Shown here: in pieces, positions 1 through 8,153 of the stretch
Layout of the letters: the number at the start of each line of letters is the position of its first letter
Position numbering within the stretch: position 1 is the first letter of the stretch
Assembly: GCF_031846265.1 (NCBI RefSeq)
Contig: NZ_JAVRIA010000012.1
Span: forward strand, 1-38,220
DNA: 38,220 bases
DNA from: Microcosmobacter mediterraneus
GTDB taxonomy: Bacteria > Bacteroidota > Bacteroidia > Flavobacteriales > Flavobacteriaceae
Reading direction: 5' to 3'
Notes under the pieces: model-generated
The model's database searches: none
What the model saw: the letters and a program-made list of their open reading frames with translations, nothing else
Told to the model about the DNA's origin: nothing
Position numbers and translations under genes: made by a program

Positions 1-1
1 A

Positions 2-53
2 CTAATAATACTAAAACATAAAAAAGCCTTTACAAGATTCTTGTAAAGGCTTT
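2..53. repeat. Left copy of a 52-bp inverted repeat shared by both window ends
   Basis: Bases 2-53 are the exact reverse complement of bases 38169-38220. The repeat contains most of a terminator hairpin plus about 15 bp of outer flank. Identity ends at base 54 on the inner side and runs to the window edge on the outer side, so the full repeat may be longer. The likeliest reading is that both ends stop inside copies of the same repeat, as an assembly contig would. Confidence 0.85.
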
Positions 54-61
54 TTTATGTT
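15..61 (-). terminator. Strong hairpin terminator downstream of the HMA lipoprotein gene
   Basis: The stretch is a nearly perfect 47-bp palindrome centred on base 38, with arms 15-37 and 39-61. Its core contains GCCTTTACAAG and its complement, flanked by A and T runs on both sides. It lies 19 bp past the stop codon of the minus-strand gene ending at 80, and the T run on the outgoing strand fits intrinsic termination. The symmetry means it could also act on the other strand. Confidence 0.8.
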
Positions 62-79
62 ATTTGAGAAGTGAAGTAA

Positions 80-586
80 TCAGGCCTTTTCTTCTGCCTC
101 ATTACATTTCTTTTTACATTCCTCTTTGCATGCTTTTATTTCTTCAGCAGTCTTATTTGCACAGCAGTCTTTTTTATCATTATCGTTACAGGCTTTTTCA
201 TTGGAAAAACTTTTAACGGTTTTCATATTTTCAACTTCATATACCTTACTTACTTTAGCAACGATTTCTTCTAAGGAATTAGGGGTCACCTTGGCCTCAT
301 CATACTCAACCATAGCTAACTTTTTTCCAAAATCTACTTTAGCAGATTTTACACCTTCCATCTTAGCCATTTTCTTTTCAATGGTCTTAGCACATCCCAT
401 TTCGCAAGTCATACCGTTGATCGTAAACTCAGCTTTTGCCAAAGTAGCGTTAGGATCTATACTAGCTATTTCTGAACTTTTTTCACTTGAGATATCAACA
501 GTTTTAACTTCTGGTGTTGATTGTTTACAAGCCACTATAAAAAATGTAGCTAATATTATTACTACACTATTTTTAAATGTTTTCAT
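80..586 (-). CDS. Heavy-metal-associated (HMA) domain lipoprotein with Cys-rich tail
   Basis: This 168-residue protein begins with a lipoprotein signal peptide whose lipobox ends at Cys20 (IVAC). Residues about 50-118 form an HMA-type ferredoxin-like domain. Its metal loop reads GMTCEMGC, so the cysteines (61 and 65) are spaced CxxxC rather than the classical CxxC. The last 40 residues are Lys/Glu-rich and hold six more cysteines (133, 141, 142, 153, 157, 161), a possible second metal site. A role in binding copper or another soft metal at the envelope is inferred from the family. The gene stands alone, with a promoter-like TAGATTTG 25 bp upstream and a strong hairpin downstream. No transporter ATPase or metalloregulator is adjacent. 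Confidence 0.8.
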   Translation of the reverse strand: MKTFKNSVVIILATFFIVACKQSTPEVKTVDISSEKSSEIASIDPNATLAKAEFTINGMTCEMGCAKTIEKKMAKMEGVKSAKVDFGKKLAMVEYDEAKVTPNSLEEIVAKVSKVYEVENMKTVKSFSNEKACNDNDKKDCCANKTAEEIKACKEECKKKCNEAEEKA

Positions 587-610
587 AAGTTTTAATTATT
601 AGGTTATGAG

Positions 611-618
611 CAAATCTA
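611..618 (-). promoter_or_regulatory. Putative -7 element for the HMA lipoprotein gene
   Basis: On the minus strand this reads TAGATTTG, an exact match to the Bacteroidota primary sigma -7 consensus TAnnTTTG. It lies about 25 bp before the start codon. No clear TTG -33 element is seen at the usual distance, so support rests on the -7 box alone. Confidence 0.45.
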
Positions 619-683
619 ATAATATTTAAACTTTCTTGCAGAATAATTAACGAATTTTGTGATTATCTATAAAACTAACTTTT

Positions 684-1559
684 GTGAGTACTAATTCTTT
701 AAAATGGATTTATCTTGTTATTCTTTCTATCATTTGGGGAAGTTCATTTATACTTATTAAAAAATCACTTATTGGCCTAACCCCTTATCAGTTGGGTTCC
801 CTAAGGATAATTATTACTGGTTTAATTTTATTAATCTTTGGTTATTCTAGTATAAAGAATATTAAAAAAGACAAGTGGTTTTGGATTATAATTTCTGGAT
901 TTTTAGGCTCTTTTTTTCCTTCTTTTTTCTTCGCTATTGCAGAAACTGAAATAGACAGTGCTATTGCTTCAATTTTAAATTCATTAGTACCTCTTAATAC
1001 AATTCTTCTTGGGTTGGCTGTATTTAAGATTACATCAACCAGGCGTCAAGTTATTGGAGTTATTATTGGTTTTATTGGTACAGCTATATTGATTTTTAGA
1101 GGTGCTGAATTAAACCCTAATCAGAATTATTGGTATGCTACTTTTGTAATTGTATCTACATTGATGTATGCAACTAATGTGAATATAATAAAAAAACACC
1201 TACAAGATGTTAAACCACTCACTATTGCTGCAGGTAATTTTTTACCCATTATAGTTCCTGCTTTTATTATTTTATGCTATACAGATTTTTTTTCAGAATT
1301 TAATCTTGAAAATGATGATCTGAAATGGTCCTTAGGTTATGTATTTATCTTATCATTATTTGGTACTGCGATTGCAAAAGTGTTGTTTAATAAACTCGTA
1401 CAAATTTCCACTCCTGTTTTTGCGTCGTCTGTAACGTATTTAATGCCTATAATTGCATTGTTGTGGGGCGTCTTGGATGGTGAGAGTTTTTCTTGGACGC
1501 AAGGTTTAGCTACTGTAATAATACTCTTAGGCGTTTATTTAGCTAATAGAAAAAAATAA
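684..1559 (+). CDS. EamA/DMT-superfamily permease
   Basis: The 291-residue protein is very hydrophobic, with about ten membrane helices in two five-helix halves, as expected for two EamA domains. The first helix carries the typical IIWGSSFILIKK signature, and the second half ends with a helix followed by a short basic tail (LANRKK). Family members export small metabolites or amino acids across the inner membrane, but the substrate cannot be read from the sequence. Translation appears to begin at GTG (684), because MSTNSLKWIYLV fits the family's N-terminus. The gene is divergent from the HMA lipoprotein gene and convergent with the M16 peptidase gene, with a shared hairpin between the stops. 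Confidence 0.85.
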   Translation: MSTNSLKWIYLVILSIIWGSSFILIKKSLIGLTPYQLGSLRIIITGLILLIFGYSSIKNIKKDKWFWIIISGFLGSFFPSFFFAIAETEIDSAIASILNSLVPLNTILLGLAVFKITSTRRQVIGVIIGFIGTAILIFRGAELNPNQNYWYATFVIVSTLMYATNVNIIKKHLQDVKPLTIAAGNFLPIIVPAFIILCYTDFFSEFNLENDDLKWSLGYVFILSLFGTAIAKVLFNKLVQISTPVFASSVTYLMPIIALLWGVLDGESFSWTQGLATVIILLGVYLANRKK

Positions 1560-1560
1560 A

Positions 1561-1590
1561 AAAGCCGAAGCAAAAACTTCGGCTTTCGTT
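1561..1590. terminator. Bidirectional terminator between permease and M16 peptidase genes
   Basis: Arms 1561-1570 (AAAGCCGAAG) and 1577-1586 (CTTCGGCTTT) form a 10-bp stem with a six-base loop. T-rich sequence follows on both strands. It sits between two convergent stops at 1559 and 1609 and so can serve both genes. Confidence 0.85.
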
Positions 1591-1608
1591 TATTATTATT
1601 TAGAATAT

Positions 1609-3690
1609 CTAATCAAAATCAGCATCTGTAGCTGTATTCTGAACAACTTCAATTAACTTAAATTCTGCTTTTTGTGGTCCTAAAGCTCCTAATTTAACGT
1701 GGGGAAATTTAATACCTTCAACCACTTTGTAATCTGAAAATTCAGACTCTTGAGTTTGTGTTTGTCCCATGACGTTAATAACAGAAACTTCTTTAACTTT
1801 TAAACCAGTTTCAACATCATAAAATGATGTCACAGCCATAGTACTTCCTGGAACTTCAATTTTATAGGCATCTTTATCATTAACCTTTTCAATACCTATT
1901 AATTTAGCTTTACCTGAGGCCATAAAACCAAGTTCCGGGATTACACCCAATGACGGCTTAATATCGTCTAGCATTGCTTGAGGCATAGGTATTTTTTGTC
2001 CACCTTGCTTCATGTACATTTCTTTGTCTTTTGCCACAACAGACATCATTGGTGAACCATTCATAGAGGTTACTTGAGCAAACTTATCTGAAGTTCTTTT
2101 TTCTTCTATTAGAACTTTAGCTCCCATAGCTTCTGCTTCATACTTTAATATTACTGAAGAAATTTTAGAAATTTTGTCTTTACCACCAATAGCATCTATA
2201 TACTTATTTAGAACAGCATTAGCATCAAGACCTTCAGGCATTTCTACATCATAATTTGGTTTTTCTGTTTCATTAGCAAACTTGTCGTAATACTTAATTG
2301 GAATACCTGTTTTTTCAAGATTCTCTAAAACTTCACTTCCTTTACCAACAATGACAATTCTAGAATTATCATCATAATATTTATTAGCTACTCTAGTTAC
2401 GTCCTCTATACTTACATCGTTAATTTTTTGGAGGTAAGTGGCGTAGAAATCTTTAGGTAAGTTATTTAATTTAATGTTTAAAGCATAGTTGGCAACAGTT
2501 TGCGGACGCTCTAATCCCATAATAAAATTACCAACGTATTTAGCTTTAGCATCTTTAAGTAATTGAGGATCTACAGGTTCTGTTTTAATACGCTTTATTT
2601 CCTTTAAAGCTTCAACAACTGCACTATCAGTTACTTCATTACGTACCTTAGCACTTGCATTAAATCTTCCTAAACCGTACCTATTAGCGCCTAAGCTTGA
2701 GTAGGCACCATAAGTATATCCTTTGTCTTCGCGGAGATTTTTAAATAAATAACCTTCTCCACCACCACCAAGAATGTTGTTGGTAATTAAAGCCGCATGA
2801 TACTCTTCATCATTCATCTTTAAATCTACATTGTTTGTAATAAAGATACTAGATTGAGTAGCATTAGGATAATCAACAAAATTGATTTGTTTGTATTGCG
2901 CATTTGGAGCAGCAGATTGAACAGAAAGTGAAACGTCAACTGATTTCTTCCATTTTCCAAAATGATTTTCAATTTGAGTTTTTACTGTATCAAAATCTAT
3001 ATCTCCAATAACAACTAAATAGGCATTATTTGGGTTGAAATATTTTTCATAAAAAGACGCAACATCTCCAAAAGTTACATTGTTAATTGTTTCTTCTGTT
3101 GTATACTCACCATAAGCATGATTTTTACCGTATGCTAATACACCTCTGACACGACTACTAATGGCATCTGTACTTTTTTCGTTTTGCTTTAAAGTTTCAA
3201 TAAGTTTATCTTTTTCTTTTTGAAATTCTTCTTCAGTTAATAAAGGGTTTAGAGCTGCATCAGCCATTAATTCTAGAATACGATCCGAATATTTTGATAA
3301 TGAACTCGCAAATCCACCACTAAAACCAAAATTTAGATTAGCACCTAAGAAATCAATCTCTTCATTAAACTCGTCTTTAGAAATAGTCGTAGTTCCATTT
3401 CCAAGCATACTCCCTAGTAAGCTTTCTACACCAGCTTTATCTCCTGTCGCAATTGGCTTATTATCTATTCTTAAAGAATAAGACACTCTTGGTAGTTTAT
3501 GATTTTCTACTACTAAGACTTGCATTCCGTTTGAAAGAGAAAATTCTCTAGGAACCTCAAGGTTTATTTCTGGTTCAGGACCAGCCTTAGGTGGTTGAGA
3601 TCTATCTATTTGAGCATTCATTCCTAATGATGTAAAAACCAATAGGAAAAATGTAAATGCTTTAAGTTGTATATTAAATTTAGTTTTCAT
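1609..3690 (-). CDS. M16 family peptidase-like protein, degenerate subunit with extra C-terminal domain
   Basis: This secreted protein of about 693 residues follows the active M16 gene directly. At the position of the catalytic HxxEH it reads ESLLGSML, so the zinc-binding residues are missing. It keeps the Arg/Tyr motif of the non-catalytic partner (LREDKGYTYGAY). In paired M16 enzymes one subunit carries the zinc site and the other the Arg/Tyr pair, so a heteromeric periplasmic peptidase is likely. After the two M16 domains (to about residue 470) there is a roughly 200-residue tail, rich in beta-strand-like sequence and resembling lipoprotein-carrier folds. An ATG at 3702 would overlap the upstream stop. 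I prefer ATG 3690, one base after that stop, because MKTKFNIQLKAFTFFLLVF is a clean signal peptide. Confidence 0.85.
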   Translation of the reverse strand: MKTKFNIQLKAFTFFLLVFTSLGMNAQIDRSQPPKAGPEPEINLEVPREFSLSNGMQVLVVENHKLPRVSYSLRIDNKPIATGDKAGVESLLGSMLGNGTTTISKDEFNEEIDFLGANLNFGFSGGFASSLSKYSDRILELMADAALNPLLTEEEFQKEKDKLIETLKQNEKSTDAISSRVRGVLAYGKNHAYGEYTTEETINNVTFGDVASFYEKYFNPNNAYLVVIGDIDFDTVKTQIENHFGKWKKSVDVSLSVQSAAPNAQYKQINFVDYPNATQSSIFITNNVDLKMNDEEYHAALITNNILGGGGEGYLFKNLREDKGYTYGAYSSLGANRYGLGRFNASAKVRNEVTDSAVVEALKEIKRIKTEPVDPQLLKDAKAKYVGNFIMGLERPQTVANYALNIKLNNLPKDFYATYLQKINDVSIEDVTRVANKYYDDNSRIVIVGKGSEVLENLEKTGIPIKYYDKFANETEKPNYDVEMPEGLDANAVLNKYIDAIGGKDKISKISSVILKYEAEAMGAKVLIEEKRTSDKFAQVTSMNGSPMMSVVAKDKEMYMKQGGQKIPMPQAMLDDIKPSLGVIPELGFMASGKAKLIGIEKVNDKDAYKIEVPGSTMAVTSFYDVETGLKVKEVSVINVMGQTQTQESEFSDYKVVEGIKFPHVKLGALGPQKAEFKLIEVVQNTATDADFD

Positions 3691-3691
3691 C

Positions 3692-5008
3692 TTACTGATC
3701 ATCTTTTTTTGGTAAATATTCTAATTCTACTCTTTGGTTTGGGCTCAAATATTTTTTAGCTACATCTCTTATGTCTTCTCTGGTAATAGATCTGTAAATA
3801 TCAATTTCTTCGTTGATTAAATTTACATTACCATATAGTAGATAATATGTAGCTAAAGAACTAGCAATACCTGCTATACTAGAATTAGAGTTTACAAACT
3901 GATTTTCAAATTGGTTTAAAAGCTTTTGGTAATCGCGTTCTGAGATTAACTCTGTTTGCATTTTAACAATTTCTTCATCCATTTCTGCAAGAAGCGTACT
4001 TAACTCTGTTTCGCCTTGAGGTATACCAAATAAGGCAAATACACTATAATCCTTCTGGCCTAAATTAACAGCTTGTATTGTTAAAGCTTGTTTTTGCTCA
4101 TCTACAATTTTTTTATAAAGAACCGAACTTTTTCCTCCACTTAAATAAGACGAAATCATATCTAAAACATAAGCATCTCTTTTTCCATATCCTGGTGTTC
4201 TGTAAGTTGCTATAATTGCAGGAATTTGAATGTTCTTATCGTAAGCTTTGGCTTTTATTGTCTCTGTAATTGGTGTTTCTTGTGGAAAGTTTCTAACAAC
4301 CTCAGGTCTTGCCTGAACTTCACTAAAATAGTCAGTTACTAAAGTCTTTGTTTTTTCTAAATCAATATCTCCAGCAACAATAAGAACTGCATTGTTAGGA
4401 CCATAATATTTATCAAAGTAAGCATTAAATTCTTCTAAGGTCGCTGCATCTAAATGCTCCATGTAGCCAATGTTAGGATCTTTATAAGGATGTACTTTAA
4501 AAAGATTACTTCCTATAGCCTCAAGAATTCCTCCATAAGGTTGATCGTAACGTTGACGCTTTTCTTCTTTTACAACTTCATTTTGAGTATCAACACCAAC
4601 CTGATCAATTACAGGATGCAGCATACGCTCCGACTCTAACCACAAGCCTAATTCTAATTTATTGGATGGGAAAATTTCGTAGTAATACGTTCTGTCCTGA
4701 GAGGTGTTTGCGTTAAAAGTTCCTCCATTAGCAGGAATAATTTTCATAAATTCACCTCTGCCAATATTTTCTGAACCTTCAAATAAAAGGTGTTCAAAAA
4801 AGTGGGCAAAACCAGTACGTTCTCTATCACCATCTTTTCCTCCTACGTCATACATTACTGATGTTATGACTACTGGTGCAGAATTGTCTTGATGCATAAT
4901 TACATGCAGTCCATTGTCCAAGTCGAATTCGGTGAACTCAACCTTCTGAGCATTAGCTGGGAACCCTAAAATCATTAAGGAAGCAAATGCCACTAGATAT
5001 TTTTTCAT
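3692..5008 (-). CDS. M16 family zinc metallopeptidase, catalytic subunit
   Basis: The 438-residue protein has a short signal peptide (ending near PANAQ) and two M16 domains. The inverted zinc motif HFFEH (HxxEH) lies near residue 69 within GFAHFFEHLLFEGS, and the downstream glutamate region (NEVVKEEKRQRYDQPYGG) supplies the third ligand. It probably degrades peptides in the periplasm. The next gene encodes a zinc-site-less M16 partner and begins within one base of this stop, so the two are co-transcribed and probably translated together. The physiological substrate is unknown. The length is normal for a single M16B subunit. Confidence 0.9.
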   Translation of the reverse strand: MKKYLVAFASLMILGFPANAQKVEFTEFDLDNGLHVIMHQDNSAPVVITSVMYDVGGKDGDRERTGFAHFFEHLLFEGSENIGRGEFMKIIPANGGTFNANTSQDRTYYYEIFPSNKLELGLWLESERMLHPVIDQVGVDTQNEVVKEEKRQRYDQPYGGILEAIGSNLFKVHPYKDPNIGYMEHLDAATLEEFNAYFDKYYGPNNAVLIVAGDIDLEKTKTLVTDYFSEVQARPEVVRNFPQETPITETIKAKAYDKNIQIPAIIATYRTPGYGKRDAYVLDMISSYLSGGKSSVLYKKIVDEQKQALTIQAVNLGQKDYSVFALFGIPQGETELSTLLAEMDEEIVKMQTELISERDYQKLLNQFENQFVNSNSSIAGIASSLATYYLLYGNVNLINEEIDIYRSITREDIRDVAKKYLSPNQRVELEYLPKKDDQ

Positions 5009-5078
5009 CTGAGTTTGTTTTTAATATTAGTTACTTAACGTTTGTCTCAATCATAACCGATTTGTTACGAAAGTCTTG

Positions 5079-5086
5079 CAAAAATA
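5079..5086 (-). promoter_or_regulatory. Possible -7 element for the M16 peptidase pair
   Basis: The minus strand reads TATTTTTG, matching TAnnTTTG, about 71 bp before the start codon at 5008. There is no convincing -33 TTG at 17-23 bp, so this is tentative. Confidence 0.3.
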
Positions 5087-5243
5087 ATCAATCACTTAGG
5101 TTTTTAAGAATATATTATGCAAAAAGAATATTAAAAATTCTTAATAGAGTAGTAAGAACACATTATAAAAATATACTAAATACTGAAGGTTAAAACGTAA
5201 TAAAGAAGGTAATAAAACAAAGTGCATAAAAACTATTGTAAGG

Positions 5244-5274
5244 TTTGCAGATTAAGGAATTAGATGTATATTTG
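5244..5274 (+). promoter_or_regulatory. Promoter of rplU-rpmA
   Basis: A TTTG at 5244-5247 and TATATTTG at 5267-5274 are separated by 19 bp. This is the Bacteroidota primary sigma arrangement (TTG, 17-23 bp, TAnnTTTG). The start codon of rplU lies 42 bp downstream. Confidence 0.75.
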
Positions 5275-5316
5275 CATCCATTTTTGAACAAAATTTAATT
5301 AATAAAAAGTTACGCT

Positions 5317-6000
5317 ATGTACGCAATTGTAGAGATAGCAGGGCATCAATTTAAAGTTGAAAAAGACCAAAAAGTTTTTGTTAATCGTTTAGCAACAGAA
5401 GAAGGTAAGAAAGTTTCTTTCGATAATGTGCTTTTAATTGCAGACGATAGCAATGTAACTGTAGGCGCCCCAGCTATAGACGGAGCACAAGTAAGTGCCA
5501 AAGTCTTAAAGCACCTTAAAGGTGATAAAGTAATAGTTTTCAAAAAGAAAAGACGTAAGGGTTACCGTGTTAAAAACGGACACAGACAATCTTTAACTGA
5601 AATCGTCATTGAAAGTATTGTTGCTTCTGGAGCAAAGAAAGCTAAGGCAGAAAAAGCGTCTCCTAAGAAAGTTGAACCGAAAGCAAAAGCAGAGCCTAAG
5701 GCAGCTGCTCCAAAACCTGTAGCTAAAAAAGCCGCTCCAAAAAAAGCGACTGGGAAAGCTGATGATTTGAAAAAAATTGAAGGAATTGGCCCTAAAATTG
5801 CCTCTACTTTAGTAGAAGCTGGTGTTGCAACTTTTGCAGATTTAGCAAAATCAAAACCTGAAGCAATTTCTGAAATCATTTCTGGAGTTAGAGGTAACCA
5901 TGTTACCGATACTTGGCCAGCGCAAGCAAAGTTAGCTGCTGAGGGTAAGTGGGACGAGCTTAAAGAATGGCAAGATAAATTAGATGGTGGTAAAGCTTAA
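5317..6000 (+). CDS. rplU: 50S ribosomal protein bL21 with C-terminal helix-hairpin-helix-like domain
   Basis: Residues 1-104 are a complete bL21, starting MYAIVEIAGHQFKVEKDQ and including the basic FKKKRRKGYRVKNGHRQ region that contacts 23S rRNA. A Lys/Ala/Pro-rich linker follows (about 105-146). The last 80 residues then form an extra domain beginning KADDLKKIEGIGPKIAS, a helix-hairpin-helix signature, and ending with Trp-rich helices. Ordinary bL21 is about 103 residues, so the protein is more than doubled. To my knowledge related Flavobacteriaceae carry similar L21 fusions. The role of the added domain is not established; nucleic-acid binding is inferred from the HhH motif. rpmA follows 41 bp downstream in the universal rplU-rpmA order. 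Confidence 0.93.
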   Translation: MYAIVEIAGHQFKVEKDQKVFVNRLATEEGKKVSFDNVLLIADDSNVTVGAPAIDGAQVSAKVLKHLKGDKVIVFKKKRRKGYRVKNGHRQSLTEIVIESIVASGAKKAKAEKASPKKVEPKAKAEPKAAAPKPVAKKAAPKKATGKADDLKKIEGIGPKIASTLVEAGVATFADLAKSKPEAISEIISGVRGNHVTDTWPAQAKLAAEGKWDELKEWQDKLDGGKA

Positions 6001-6041
6001 TTGCAAACCACTTAAGTATAACATTATAAAACCTTAAGATC

Positions 6042-6302
6042 ATGGCTCATAAAAAAGGAGTTGGTAGTTCTAAGAATGGTAGAGAATCAGAATCGAAACG
6101 TCTAGGCGTTAAAATTTTTGGTGGACAAGCTGCTATCGCTGGAAACATTATCATAAGACAACGTGGTAATACGCATCATCCTGGTGAAAACGTATACCAA
6201 GGAAAAGACCACACTTTACACGCTAAAGTTGATGGTATAGTAAAGTTTACAAAGAAAAAAGATAATAAATCGTACGTTTCTATTGAACCGTTTGAAGCAT
6301 AA
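6042..6302 (+). CDS. rpmA: 50S ribosomal protein bL27
   Basis: The 86-residue product is a normal-length bL27, beginning MAHKKGVGSSKNGRES and containing the conserved GNIIIRQRGN and HPGENV segments. It belongs to the large ribosomal subunit near the peptidyl-transferase centre and takes part in tRNA positioning. There is no N-terminal extension needing proteolytic removal, unlike in Firmicutes: the mature AHKK sequence follows the initiator directly. It is the second gene of the rplU-rpmA operon and is followed by a strong terminator. Confidence 0.97.
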   Translation: MAHKKGVGSSKNGRESESKRLGVKIFGGQAAIAGNIIIRQRGNTHHPGENVYQGKDHTLHAKVDGIVKFTKKKDNKSYVSIEPFEA

Positions 6303-6352
6303 TCATTTTTCATAATCTACTCAAGTATTTGTTAAGTAGATTTTAAGTTATC

Positions 6353-6386
6353 AAAAAACCCTTTTCTTTTCGGAAAGGGTTTTTTT
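6353..6386 (+). terminator. Intrinsic terminator of the rplU-rpmA operon
   Basis: AAAAAACCCTTT (6353-6364) pairs with AAAGGGTTTTTT (6374-6385), with two further pairs inside and a short loop. It ends in a T run and lies 50 bp after the rpmA stop. Confidence 0.85.
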
Positions 6387-6416
6387 AGTTTATTGATATA
6401 TTATTATCTAATTTAG

Positions 6417-7331
6417 GTGAAAATTAGCTGCATGTTTTCTTCCAAAAAAAGACTAGATAAAGCTTATGCTAGCGCAGAATGCATAACATTTAACAAACAG
6501 TCTAAGTTTATTTTATTTAGTGACTGCCATAGAGGTGATAATAGCTTTGCAGACGACTTTGCTAATAATAGAAACATCTATTTCCATGCCTTAAAGCATT
6601 ATTACAATGAAGGATTCCATTATTGCGAATTAGGTGATGGCGATGAACTTTGGGAAAATTTGCAGTTTAGTGCTATCCTAGATGCACATAAAAATGTTTT
6701 TATGTTGATGAAGCAATTTCATGAACAAGGAAGATTGCATATGATTTGGGGTAATCATGATATGGTATACAGAGACCAAGAGTATGTTAACAAACATTTG
6801 TCTACCTATTTTGATGAGCGTATAGGACATCATGTTGAATTGTTTTGTGATATAACTTACAAGGAAGCTATAATTTTAAAAGAAGAGCAAACTGGTCAAG
6901 AACTATTTTTAGCACATGGACACCAAGCAGATTGGTGGAACTATACATTTTGGAAATGGAGCAGATTTATGGTGAGAGCATTATGGCGTCCTTTAAACAT
7001 TATAGGTATTGCAGACCCTACAAGTCCTGCAAAAAACTATAAAAACCTAATTAAGGTTGAGCGTAAATTAAAAAAATGGATCATTCAAAATAATAATAGA
7101 TTAACTATTGTAGGTCATACGCATAGACCAAGATTTCCTAGCCCTAATGAAGTACCTTTATTTAATGATGGCAGTTGTGTTCATCCAAGAAGTATCACAG
7201 GAATAGAAATAGAAAACGGGAATATCTCATTAATAAAGTGGCAAGTTTCAACCAGAGATGATGGGACTTTACAAATTATCAGAGTATTACTAGAAGGTCC
7301 AAGAGAACTTTCGGATTATATGACCAAATAA
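6417..7331 (+). CDS. Calcineurin-like metallophosphoesterase
   Basis: The 304-residue soluble protein has the ordered metallophosphatase motifs: DCH (D36, H38), GDGDE (73-77), GNHD (112-115), HGHQ (167-170) and GHTH (233-236). These bind two metal ions and catalyse phosphomonoester or diester hydrolysis. The layout resembles the UDP-2,3-diacylglucosamine hydrolase (LpxH-like) branch, but the sequence alone does not fix the substrate. No signal peptide is visible. The reading frame opens at GTG 6417; an ATG at 6432 (MFSSKKRLDK) is an equally plausible start, since the first motif lies well downstream of both. It stands between the rpmA terminator and an unrelated peptidase gene. Confidence 0.85.
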   Translation: MKISCMFSSKKRLDKAYASAECITFNKQSKFILFSDCHRGDNSFADDFANNRNIYFHALKHYYNEGFHYCELGDGDELWENLQFSAILDAHKNVFMLMKQFHEQGRLHMIWGNHDMVYRDQEYVNKHLSTYFDERIGHHVELFCDITYKEAIILKEEQTGQELFLAHGHQADWWNYTFWKWSRFMVRALWRPLNIIGIADPTSPAKNYKNLIKVERKLKKWIIQNNNRLTIVGHTHRPRFPSPNEVPLFNDGSCVHPRSITGIEIENGNISLIKWQVSTRDDGTLQIIRVLLEGPRELSDYMTK

Positions 7332-7411
7332 GTATTATGATGACAAAAATTCAGTTTTAAACTTTGGCTTAATTTTTGACTATCTTTATATAAGATTTAA
7401 AAGCTAAAACA

Positions 7412-8104
7412 ATGGGTGGATATTATATTTTAATAGGAGCAATTATGCTAGCCAGCTGGTTAGTGAGCAATACACTTAAACGAAAGTTTGCAAAGTACTC
7501 CAAAATACAATTGCGTAATGGCATGAGTGGTGCTGAAATTGCAGAAAAAATGCTAGCAGATCATGGCATCTCAGATGTAGAAGTTATTTCTACAGCTGGA
7601 CAATTAACAGATCATTATAATCCTAAAAACAAAACGGTAAACCTAAGTGAAGCGGTTTATAACCAACGCAACTCAGCAGCAGCAGCTGTTGCAGCACATG
7701 AGGTTGGACATGCTGTGCAACATGCACAAGCATATAGTTGGTTACAAATGCGCAGCCAATTAGTACCTATTGTTAGTGTGTCTTCGGGTATGTCTCAATG
7801 GCTAATAATAGGAGGATTAGTATTAGGTGCAGCTGCAGGAGTTGGACTTGGTTATTGGGTTGCTATTGCAGGATTAGCAATGATGGGATTTGCTACACTA
7901 TTTAGTTTTATTACTTTACCTGTAGAGTACGATGCTAGTAATAGAGCACTAGTATGGTTAAAAAACAAAAACATAGTTACTCCAGAAGAATACAAAGGGT
8001 CTGAGGATGCTTTAAAATGGGCTGCTAGAACATATTTAGTCGCGGCTATTGGTGCATTAGCCTCATTACTTTATTGGGCATTTCAAATTTTAGGTAGAGA
8101 TTAG
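7412..8104 (+). CDS. YugP-type membrane zinc metallopeptidase
   Basis: This 230-residue integral membrane protein has an N-terminal helix (about 3-20), a central hydrophobic region (about 122-165) and a C-terminal helix. The zinc-protease motif HEVGH lies at residues 96-100, and EYDAS near residue 175 probably holds the third ligand. It belongs to the 'neutral zinc metallopeptidase' family of Bacillus YugP, whose substrates are poorly known. The length is typical and the start MGGYYILIGAIML fits the family. It appears to be transcribed alone and converges on the Lrp-type regulator gene through a shared terminator. Confidence 0.88.
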   Translation: MGGYYILIGAIMLASWLVSNTLKRKFAKYSKIQLRNGMSGAEIAEKMLADHGISDVEVISTAGQLTDHYNPKNKTVNLSEAVYNQRNSAAAAVAAHEVGHAVQHAQAYSWLQMRSQLVPIVSVSSGMSQWLIIGGLVLGAAAGVGLGYWVAIAGLAMMGFATLFSFITLPVEYDASNRALVWLKNKNIVTPEEYKGSEDALKWAARTYLVAAIGALASLLYWAFQILGRD

Positions 8105-8120
8105 TTAGTAAAACATACAT

Positions 8121-8153
8121 AAAAAAAAGCTCCTTGATAAGGGGCTTTTTTTT
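8121..8153. terminator. Bidirectional terminator
   Basis: A run of eight A (8121-8128) is followed by GCTCCTT (8129-8135), a GAT loop and AAGGGGC (8139-8145), then eight T. The stem has one G-T pair. It lies between the convergent peptidase and Lrp-family genes and slightly overlaps the latter's stop codon. Confidence 0.8.

Larger units (their letters stand above)
5009..5316. other. Intergenic region between divergent M16 and rplU transcription units
   Basis: These 308 bp contain a well-formed plus-strand promoter for rplU (5244-5274) and a weaker minus-strand -7-like box for the M16 genes (5079-5086). The rest is AT-rich. A frame of about 68 codons crosses 4987-5193, but it has no recognisable protein features and overlaps the M16 start. 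I see no RNA gene here. A short non-coding RNA cannot be excluded by eye. Confidence 0.6.

Noticed and set aside
1609..3702. A pseudogene call for the second M16 protein because HxxEH is missing
   Set aside because: The frame is intact at full length and keeps the partner-subunit Arg/Tyr motif, so it is a specialised subunit and not a decayed copy.
4987..5193. A small gene in the gap before rplU
   Set aside because: It overlaps the M16 start, lacks a promoter and start context, and its sequence has no conserved or membrane pattern. It looks like a chance frame in AT-rich DNA.
5562..5879. A hydrophobic antisense frame across rplU
   Set aside because: It is the complement of the Lys/Ala-rich linker of L21. 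Ala/Phe-rich antisense frames are expected from such sequence.
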